64,000 nucleotides of DNA from positions 1 through 64,000 of the forward strand of contig CANMOP010000005.1 of NCBI GenBank assembly GCA_947499615.1, in the 5' to 3' direction. Every line of letters starts with the position of its first letter. The first letter of the stretch is position 1. Below, in pieces: positions 59,059 through 64,000 of the stretch. The notes under the pieces are model-generated. The model was not told the DNA's origin, ran no database searches, and saw nothing but the letters and a program-made list of their open reading frames with translations. Origin of the DNA: RH-chloro-G1 sp003670575 (lineage in GTDB: Bacteria > Chloroflexota > Dehalococcoidia > UBA2979). The position numbers were made by a program, and so were the translations under genes.

Positions 59059-59908
59059 CGTCGTCTCCCGATTCAGTGCCGCCGCGTGGCGCGGCGTTCG
59101 ATGTGCGTCGTGTGGTGCTGACGGCGCTGGTGCCGCCGGCCGTGGACGAACCCCAGGGGAGGTTACGCGGGATCAACTCGCCGACGTGGAAGTCGCCGGG
59201 TCCCACGAAGATCCACTGCAAAATGACTCCAATGGCAGTGCTGGCCCCCCAATACAGGCCGAGCGCGGCCGGGAGGGTGAGGACGAAGAACCAGCCGAAG
59301 AAGATCGGCATGAACCACTGCATCATCTGGTTCATCTGGGCCTGCTGCGACCCCGGCGTCGTGGATGCGCGGCTGGTGGAGATGCGCTGCTGCACCCACA
59401 TCCCAACGAAGACGAACGCCGCTAGGCCCATGGATCCGTTCTCGGCGAGGTCCATGCCCAGGAAGCTCGTGCTCAGGGGGATGGCGTGGCGGATGTACTC
59501 GATGTCGTACAGGCGCGAGGAGAGGTACAGCATCGCCTCCGGCGTGGAGCCGATGGTAAGGCGAATGGTGGCGTACAACGCGATGAAGATCGGGATCTGC
59601 ACGAGCTGAGGGCCCAGGCAGCCGAGCGGGTTCACGCCGTGCTCTTTGTAGAGCTTCATGGTCTCTTCGGAACGCCGACGCGGGTCGGTGTACTTCTTCT
59701 GGACTTCCGCCAGCAACGGCTGCAACACCTGCATCGACTTCATGGCGTGCAGGGTGCGCAGGGTCAGCGGGAAGGTGACCACGCGGGTGAGCACGGTAAA
59801 GAGCAGAATCGCGAGGCCGTAGGAATCGAACGCGGTACGAGACAACGCGATCATGAAGTTGATCAGCGGCGTCTCAAGCGCGGTCTGCCAGATGAGCCCG
59901 ATGGGCAT
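58946..59908 (-). CDS. yidC: Membrane protein insertase YidC
   Basis: This 320-residue YidC/Oxa1 insertase of the short Gram-positive-like form has no periplasmic P1 domain. The 60KD_IMP core runs from GLAILLFTVLTRVVTFPLTL (with the groove Arg in LTR) through the cytoplasmic hairpin EVQKKYTDPRRRSEETMKLYKEHGVNPLG to LPAALGLYWGASTAIGVILQ. The disordered basic tail ends GRRRRNPRR, and its last about 35 codons overlap the jag start in another frame. It begins six bases after the lipoprotein stop. Confidence 0.94.
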   Translation of the reverse strand: MPIGLIWQTALETPLINFMIALSRTAFDSYGLAILLFTVLTRVVTFPLTLRTLHAMKSMQVLQPLLAEVQKKYTDPRRRSEETMKLYKEHGVNPLGCLGPQLVQIPIFIALYATIRLTIGSTPEAMLYLSSRLYDIEYIRHAIPLSTSFLGMDLAENGSMGLAAFVFVGMWVQQRISTSRASTTPGSQQAQMNQMMQWFMPIFFGWFFVLTLPAALGLYWGASTAIGVILQWIFVGPGDFHVGELIPRNLPWGSSTAGGTSAVSTTRRTSNAAPRGGTESGDDDANHGSEREDSRGGSGPGTGSTGPGPRTGRRRRNPRR

Positions 59909-59914
59909 GAGTGA

Positions 59915-61084
59915 CTACGAACCCTTCTGGAACAAACGTTCGACGACGCCCTGGTCTTTCGGCGTCACTCGATAGATGTCACCGAGCTTGGACGTATACA
60001 CGATCGTCGAGTCCATCACCAGCGGAGCGGCGAGCAGGCGAGGCTTCTCGGTGGGCTGGTGACGCCAGCGCTCCGTGCCGGTGGCCGGGTCGAGGCCGAA
60101 GACGGTGCCGCCATCGGTCGCCAACACCAGGGTGCCCGCAAGCAGGACCGGTGTGGCGCGCGTTTCGCTCTGCACCCCGCCGAACTTCCAGCGCTGCTGG
60201 CCGGTCGCCAGATCCAGCGCGTACACGGTGCCGGACGTGCTGACGATGTATACGACACCGTCGGCGACCAACGGTTGGGCCCACAGCCAGTTATCGGTCG
60301 TGAACTGCCAGCGCTCAGCGCCGTCGGTGCGACGGTCGAGCGCGATCAGTCGACTGTCGAGCGTCGGGAGGAGCAGGAGATCGCCCGCGAGGGTGGCGTC
60401 GCCCGTGGCGGCTCCCGTGAGCGTCCGGTCCCATCGAACCTGGCCGGTGGCTGCATCCAGGGCACGGACGTGCTTGGCGAGGTCTGCCACGTACAGCGTC
60501 CCCGCGTCCAGGGTGGGCGAGCTCCAGATGCGCTCGGCGGCGCGGAGCAGCACGGCAGGGCTGAGTTCGCCCGTCGTGGCGTCGACGGTGCGCACGGTCC
60601 CGGAGTGGGTCGCGACGAAGAGCCGCTTGCCATCGAAGGCCGGGGTGGCGACGACATGTCCACCGACGTTGACAGATTGTGGCCAACCATCGGCGCGTTG
60701 GCCGGTCTGCACGTCGACGGCGATGATTTCGCCGGAGTAGGTGGCAATGATGACCCGGTCTCGGCCGCCCACGTTCGTCACGATGGGAGTGGCGTAGAGG
60801 CCGAGGTATGTCTCACGCTCGCTCTTGGCGCCACCGAAGAACGACCAGCCGGACTTTTCCGGTTCCTTGGGGAACGTCCAGGCGACTGAGGCAGGGTTGG
60901 AGCGTCGGAATCCACTGATCGAGCCGTCACCGTTGCCGACGACGAGGAAGTCGCCCGCAGTGACCGGCGCCGCCCAACCCTCAGGCACACTGACACTGCC
61001 ACAGCCCGCCGCGAAGAGTAGCAGAGCCACCATCGCGAACATCGCGATGTGACGGCGGAGCCCATGGTGTTTCACGTGAAACAT
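59915..61084 (-). CDS. PQQ-like beta-propeller lipoprotein (BamB-like fold)
   Basis: This 389-residue protein has a lipoprotein signal with the lipobox cysteine at 28 (LLLFAAGC) and repeated propeller blades with the WxF/WR-L-ATG pattern (LDAATGQVRWDRTL, LDLATGQQRWKFGG, LDPATGTERWRHQP). The ATG at 61084 is coupled to yidD by TAATG and lies inside a parS site; Met15 at 61042 is an alternative start. The location between yidD and yidC suggests a helper in membrane-protein insertion or envelope assembly, but this is inference. Confidence 0.85.
   Translation of the reverse strand: MFHVKHHGLRRHIAMFAMVALLLFAAGCGSVSVPEGWAAPVTAGDFLVVGNGDGSISGFRRSNPASVAWTFPKEPEKSGWSFFGGAKSERETYLGLYATPIVTNVGGRDRVIIATYSGEIIAVDVQTGQRADGWPQSVNVGGHVVATPAFDGKRLFVATHSGTVRTVDATTGELSPAVLLRAAERIWSSPTLDAGTLYVADLAKHVRALDAATGQVRWDRTLTGAATGDATLAGDLLLLPTLDSRLIALDRRTDGAERWQFTTDNWLWAQPLVADGVVYIVSTSGTVYALDLATGQQRWKFGGVQSETRATPVLLAGTLVLATDGGTVFGLDPATGTERWRHQPTEKPRLLAAPLVMDSTIVYTSKLGDIYRVTPKDQGVVERLFQKGS
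61068..61083. promoter_or_regulatory. parS centromere site
   Basis: TGTTTCACGTGAAACA is a perfect 16-bp palindrome identical to the canonical ParB-binding parS. It overlaps the start codon of the lipoprotein gene (encoding MFHVKH) and lies 4.1 kb from parB. Confidence 0.95.
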
Positions 61085-61377
61085 TAGCGGTGCCCCATGC
61101 TGGTGTGGTTCGCGGCGGAACCGTGACCGGCAGTTCTCATATCGGAAGAATCGTGTCTGTCGAGTTGCTCCGGCACCGGGTCGTACCCGCCTGCGCTCCA
61201 CGGATGGCAGCGAGCGATACGACTGAGCCCCAACCAGCCGCCGCGGAGCAGCCCGAAGCGCTCGATGGCCGCATAGGTGTAGCGGGAGCACGTCGGCTGG
61301 TAGCGGCACTGTGCGCCGATTGCCGGTGAGATCATTCGCTGGTACCAGCGGATGCAGGCGAGTGCGGTGGATTTCAA
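61084..61377 (-). CDS. yidD: Membrane protein insertion efficiency factor YidD
   Basis: This 97-residue protein has the family core LACIRWYQRMISPAIGAQCRYQPTCSRYTYAAIERFG and GGWLGLSRIARCHPWSAGGYDPVP with the conserved cysteines. The start is TTG at 61377, overlapping the rnpA stop (TTGA). A C-terminal His/Ser-rich extension of about 25 residues leads to the TAATG overlap with the lipoprotein gene. It helps YidC insert proteins. Confidence 0.94.
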   Translation of the reverse strand: MKSTALACIRWYQRMISPAIGAQCRYQPTCSRYTYAAIERFGLLRGGWLGLSRIARCHPWSAGGYDPVPEQLDRHDSSDMRTAGHGSAANHTSMGHR

Positions 61378-61862
61378 GATGACTGGCCAGTGTTGCGCGC
61401 GCCCGCAAGCAGGCCGGCGCGCCGTGCGCACCAATCGACGGCGGTGCGCAGCTCCTGGAAGGTGGCGGTCGCACTGGTGGCGCCGGACGTGAGCACCAGA
61501 TCATGACCCGGTGCGAGCGGCAGTGCGCGGAGAATCTCGCGTAGGCGGCGGCGGACTCGGTTACGGACCACTGCGCCCCCCACTCGTTTCCCAATCGCGA
61601 ACCCGAACCGGTTATGCGGCAGATCGTTCGGGCGGATGCCCATGGTCAACAGTTGGTGCCGCACGCGTCGTCGGCCGCGCATGACGGCAACGAACTCCTG
61701 CGGGCGCCGCAACCTGTTATCACCCGGCCTGGCGTGAGCCGACGGGGTGATAACGCGGTTGCTCGGAACGCTCGTATTCGCGTTGTCGCCACCCTCGCCC
61801 GCCGCACGTAGCGACTGGGGCTCCGCAGGGTGAGCAGGCACGGTGAACCCGGAGGCCGTCAC
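61374..61862 (-). CDS. rnpA: Ribonuclease P protein component
   Basis: RnpA is the protein subunit that helps RNase P RNA cut tRNA leaders. The core LRRPQEFVAVMRGRRRVRHQLLTMGI to FGFAIGKRVGGAVVRNRVRRRLREILR holds the RNR motif. As written from GTG at 61862 it has 162 residues, about 45 more than usual at the N-terminus. A later start (for example TTG at about 61710) is possible, in which case the inverted repeat at 61716-61754 would be in the leader. It follows rpmH and is coupled to yidD. Confidence 0.92.
   Translation of the reverse strand: MTASGFTVPAHPAEPQSLRAAGEGGDNANTSVPSNRVITPSAHARPGDNRLRRPQEFVAVMRGRRRVRHQLLTMGIRPNDLPHNRFGFAIGKRVGGAVVRNRVRRRLREILRALPLAPGHDLVLTSGATSATATFQELRTAVDWCARRAGLLAGARNTGQSS
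61716..61754. repeat. Inverted repeat near the rnpA start
   Basis: GTTATCACCC and its complement GGGTGATAAC are separated by 19 bases, in the non-conserved 5' part of rnpA. It may be a regulatory hairpin or a protein site; it does not match the DnaA box TTATCCACA. Confidence 0.55.
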
Positions 61863-61896
61863 AGTGTCGTCGTCCCGAAGCGGTGTGGACGTTATG

Positions 61897-62031
61897 TTAA
61901 ACGGTCAACTTGACGCGACCGCGTGCGCGGCGGCGCTTGAGTACGTCTCGACCGTCCTGTGTGGACATACGCGCGCGAAAGCCATGCTTACGCAGACGTG
62001 GGATGCGCTTTGGTTGCCAGGTCCGCTTCAA
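61897..62031 (-). CDS. rpmH: 50S ribosomal protein bL34
   Basis: This 44-residue basic protein begins (M)KRTWQPKRIPRLRKHGFRARMST, the L34 signature. The start is TTG at 62031, since AGGAG lies seven bases upstream and the length is then exactly that of the family; the frame is open to an ATG at 62088. It heads the origin-proximal cluster. dnaA, often beside rpmH, is not found here. Confidence 0.95.
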   Translation of the reverse strand: MKRTWQPKRIPRLRKHGFRARMSTQDGRDVLKRRRARGRVKLTV

Positions 62032-62236
62032 TTTCGATACTCCTGCAGATGCCGCAGCAGTATAGCGGCCCGCGGGCGCTCCGGGCAACGCGCCCCACTA
62101 CGGACGCGTGTACCGGCGCGTGGAAAGCGCAGCCGACGGCTGATCCGGATGGGCCACTGCGCCCCGATCGCGCGAGATGGCAATGCCGCGCGGATGGTAT
62201 CATCGCAAGGTAGTACGTCATTCGAAGGGGGCCGGG

Positions 62237-62494
62237 ATGAAGATGATTCGTCGCGCGGTGACGGCCAGTGCTGTGGCCGCCTCGGTGGGTGTGTTTCCGG
62301 CTGTTGCGCTGGCCGCCGAGCAATCGCGTGCGTTGGAGCGCACCGCGGACAGCACTTCGGTTTTCCTCTACACCGTGGGTGCGGGGGTCGCGTTGATGCT
62401 CCTGTCGACCATCGGCTACCTGTATCGGCGGGTGCGCAACCTGGAGTGGGATTTCCAGCGGGCCGACGCGCCGGCGCACGACCAGCATCACTAG
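62237..62494 (+). CDS. Small membrane protein with signal peptide
   Basis: This 85-residue protein has an N-terminal signal peptide (MKMIRRAVTASAVAASVGVFPAVALA), then a short outside segment, one transmembrane helix (about 44-65, VFLYTVGAGVALMLLSTIGYLY) and a basic, then His-rich, cytoplasmic tail. AAGGGGG precedes the ATG. No family is recognised. It is divergent from rpmH. Confidence 0.75.
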   Translation: MKMIRRAVTASAVAASVGVFPAVALAAEQSRALERTADSTSVFLYTVGAGVALMLLSTIGYLYRRVRNLEWDFQRADAPAHDQHH

Positions 62495-62594
62495 CTCACG
62501 CGGGTTGGTCATCGGCGGCTCGCTCGGTTGCTGATGCTATGCACGCAGGATCAATCATTGCGCGGGTTGCACGCTGCCGAGGGGGGTAGTCGAC

Positions 62595-63056
62595 ATGTTG
62601 GAAGTAGGCGAGCCGATGCCGGAGTTCGTGCTGTTCAACCGAAAGCACGAGCCGGTCACGAACAAGGACTTCGAGGGCAAAGTGTCGATCCTCGCCTTCT
62701 ATCCGATGGCGTTCACCGGCGGCTGTACCCTGGAGATGCAGGGCTTCAAGCAGCGGTACGAGGAGCTTGAGGCGCTGGGCGTAGAAGTCGTTGGTGTCAG
62801 CGCTGATCCGTGGGCGGCTGCCGGTGCGTTCTGCGACGCGCAGGAGTTGCAGTTCCAGTTGCTGTCGGACTTTCCGGCGGGGCAGACCATCGATGCGTTT
62901 GGCGTGCGCCGCGAAGGTGCCGCGACTGCGCAGCGCGTGACGTTCGTCTTCGACGCTGCTGGCGTGTTGCGGCACGCGATCCAGGGAACAACCGACATGG
63001 AAGCGCACCCGCAAGGCGCGCTCGATGCTGCTCGGACGCTGTCAGCCGGCAGCTAA
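62595..63056 (+). CDS. Peroxiredoxin (AhpC/TSA family, AhpE-like)
   Basis: This 153-residue thioredoxin-fold peroxidase has the peroxidatic cysteine at 44 in the FYPMAFTGGCT loop, with the active-site Pro and Thr in the expected spacing, and VVGVSADPWAA following. A second cysteine at 79 (AFCDAQEL) could resolve. It reduces peroxides in the cytoplasm. GGGGGG lies upstream of the ATG. A very strong terminator follows. Confidence 0.92.
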   Translation: MLEVGEPMPEFVLFNRKHEPVTNKDFEGKVSILAFYPMAFTGGCTLEMQGFKQRYEELEALGVEVVGVSADPWAAAGAFCDAQELQFQLLSDFPAGQTIDAFGVRREGAATAQRVTFVFDAAGVLRHAIQGTTDMEAHPQGALDAARTLSAGS

Positions 63057-63092
63057 TCGCGCGCGTTGACGCGCACGAGATGCGAGCGAGAT

Positions 63093-63127
63093 AAGAAGAA
63101 GGCCGCGCATCGCGCGGCCTTCTTCTT
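63093..63127. terminator. Bidirectional terminator
   Basis: A sixteen-base perfect stem (AAGAAGAAGGCCGCGC) with a three-base loop ends in TCTTCTTTG. It lies between the convergent peroxiredoxin and MerR genes. Confidence 0.9.
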
Positions 63128-63162
63128 TGTCAGTTTGGATGTGTCACGTACGCGATGCGTTG

Positions 63163-63687
63163 CTAGGAGCGGGACTCCGCGCCGACAGCGACCGGTGCAT
63201 CGAGGTCGATGATCCGCTGTTCAATGGTGGCGATACGTTCGCGCAACTCGGTGCGTAGTTGCTTGAGCTGCTCCAGTTTCGGCTCCACGACATCCAGTTG
63301 GCGCCGCAACGCGGAGAGTGCCTGCTCACCGCGGGCGCGCAGTGCTGCGCGGTCGTCAGGACTCGGCTTTGGGGTGGCGCGCAGATGGGCGCGCACGGCC
63401 TCGGTCTCGACCATCTCTTTGATCTCGGCGAGGCTGAATCCCAGCAAGCCTTGGAGTTGCTTGATCAGTCGAATGCGAACCACGTCTTCATCCGAGTAGA
63501 GACGGAAGCCGCCGTCCATTCGGTCTGCTGGTGTGAGCAGGCCCTTCTCCTCGTAGAAGCGCAGGGTGCGCTGTGTGACGCCTGTCTGATCCGCGACCTC
63601 ACCGATCTGGTACCGCGCCTCCGTGTCCGGGGTGGTGGTGCCGAAATCGTGATAGGCGGAAAGACTGCGACGAGCGGGTCGTGCCAT
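63163..63687 (-). CDS. MerR-family transcriptional regulator
   Basis: This 174-residue protein has the MerR winged helix YQIGEVADQTGVTQRTLRFYEEKGLLTPADRMDGGFRLYSDEDVVRIRLIKQLQGLLGFSLAEIKEM, followed by a long coiled coil (about 105-160) for dimerisation. No metal-binding cysteines follow, so the inducer is unknown. The Met at 63687 is preferred over one at 63762. Confidence 0.88.
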   Translation of the reverse strand: MARPARRSLSAYHDFGTTTPDTEARYQIGEVADQTGVTQRTLRFYEEKGLLTPADRMDGGFRLYSDEDVVRIRLIKQLQGLLGFSLAEIKEMVETEAVRAHLRATPKPSPDDRAALRARGEQALSALRRQLDVVEPKLEQLKQLRTELRERIATIEQRIIDLDAPVAVGAESRS

Positions 63688-63821
63688 GGGGTGCCTCACT
63701 GCATGCGCCGGCTGCCCAGCATCCAATGGAGAGGCTGCGACCGATGCGAACGTGTCGCGCATATCGAGTATGCACTATTGCGGCTGTCTAGTGGTACCGC
63801 GCGGTGATGTGCCGCGATTCG

Positions 63822-64000
63822 TTACTCGTCGTCTTCCTCGTCATCGGAGCTGGAGCGAGGCGCTGGCACGATAGCGTCCGGGCGGCCTTGCTGCTTTGGC
63901 TCGCGGCGCGGCGGCACCTCAGCGGCGGCGGCAACCAGCGCTGCGACCGCCGGGGCGGGCGCGACAATGGCGGCAACGCCCGCGTCTCGCCAGCGCTCTA
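63822..64000 (-). CDS. C-terminal fragment of a minus-strand gene
   Basis: The last about 58 codons of a gene that continues beyond the window. The visible part is Ala/Pro/Val-rich low complexity (VAAIVAPAPAVAALVAAAAEVPPRR) followed by basic residues and an acidic end (SSSDDEEDDE, stop at 63822-63824). Such tails occur on ribosomal or RNA-binding proteins, but the gene cannot be named. Confidence 0.55.
   Translation of the reverse strand, partial: ERWRDAGVAAIVAPAPAVAALVAAAAEVPPRREPKQQGRPDAIVPAPRSSSDDEEDDE

Noticed and set aside
61700..62236. Chromosomal origin (oriC) beside rpmH.
   Set aside because: No cluster of TTATCCACA-type boxes and no dnaA were found; gene order alone only says the region is origin-proximal.

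Overview
This 64 kb window is GC-rich (roughly two thirds G+C by eye), densely coding bacterial chromosome. The gene content points to a Chloroflexota-type bacterium, possibly of the Dehalococcoidia/Tepidiformia lineage. The indications are two archaeal-type fructose-1,6-bisphosphate aldolase/phosphatase genes, a T-box-controlled type 2 isoleucyl-tRNA synthetase, CIRCE-controlled groESL, an AmaP-like protein and many GTG/TTG starts. The phylum is an inference; no rRNA lies in the window. No tRNA or rRNA genes, CRISPR arrays, insertion sequences or complete prophages were seen.

Layout, left to right. 1-960 is the 5' part of a secreted cysteine-repeat protein that runs off the left edge. 1073-4719 (minus) is a proline operon: proB, proA, a small acidic protein and a HAD phosphatase. 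4841-5821 is a YihY/BrkB membrane protein. 5897-9167 (minus) is a coupled set: FBP aldolase/phosphatase copy 1, rdgB, moaA, moaC. 9324-10727 is FBP aldolase/phosphatase copy 2. 10933-12885 holds an MFS transporter and a DUF1122-like protein. 13276-14252 is a lower-GC Panacea-type toxin-antitoxin pair whose putative toxin frame runs without a stop into folC (14253-15617), followed by fabF. 16941-21151 holds membrane proteins, a SWIM zinc-finger protein, thpR, an amidohydrolase, an AmaP-like protein and scpB. 21428-21878 encodes two related 39-residue microproteins, each with its own terminator; this is the most novel-looking locus. 22112-25277 (minus) is an ADH - RodZ/PASTA - rimO set, then rpsT. 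26006-26749 is a DUF3800 gene with acquired character. 26833-30392 holds murJ, a zinc-ribbon protein, a methyltransferase and a cupredoxin lipoprotein. 30437-34251 is a T-box leader and ileS. 34342-38832 holds a conserved hypothetical gene, a SufR-like regulator, a PP2C-membrane-propeller protein and tsaD. 38891-41198 (minus) is a chain XRE regulator - DUF2851 - GNAT with overlapping stop and start codons. 41330-43415 is CIRCE-groES-groEL. 43544-45946 and 46137-48227 are minus-strand sets containing an M16 peptidase, and MaoC - MutY-like glycosylase - MBL hydrolase. 48330-53516 (plus) holds a DUF421 gene and lysA-holB-ricT-rhodanese. 53524-55970 holds an MFS exporter, DinB and RidA genes.

55981-62031 (minus) is the conserved origin-proximal cluster rpmH-rnpA-yidD-(PQQ-propeller lipoprotein)-yidC-jag-parA-parB, with one perfect 16-bp parS palindrome (61068-61083) overlapping the lipoprotein start codon. 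dnaA and clear DnaA-box clusters are not in the window. To the right are a small membrane protein, a peroxiredoxin, a MerR regulator and the C-terminal end of one more minus-strand gene.

Regulation visible in sequence: a T-box with Ile specifier and terminator before ileS; CIRCE (HrcA operator) before groES; parS; several hairpin terminators; an operator-like palindrome before microprotein A; and a recurrent -10-like box (TANNNT) six or seven bases before the start codon of five genes, suggesting leaderless transcripts.
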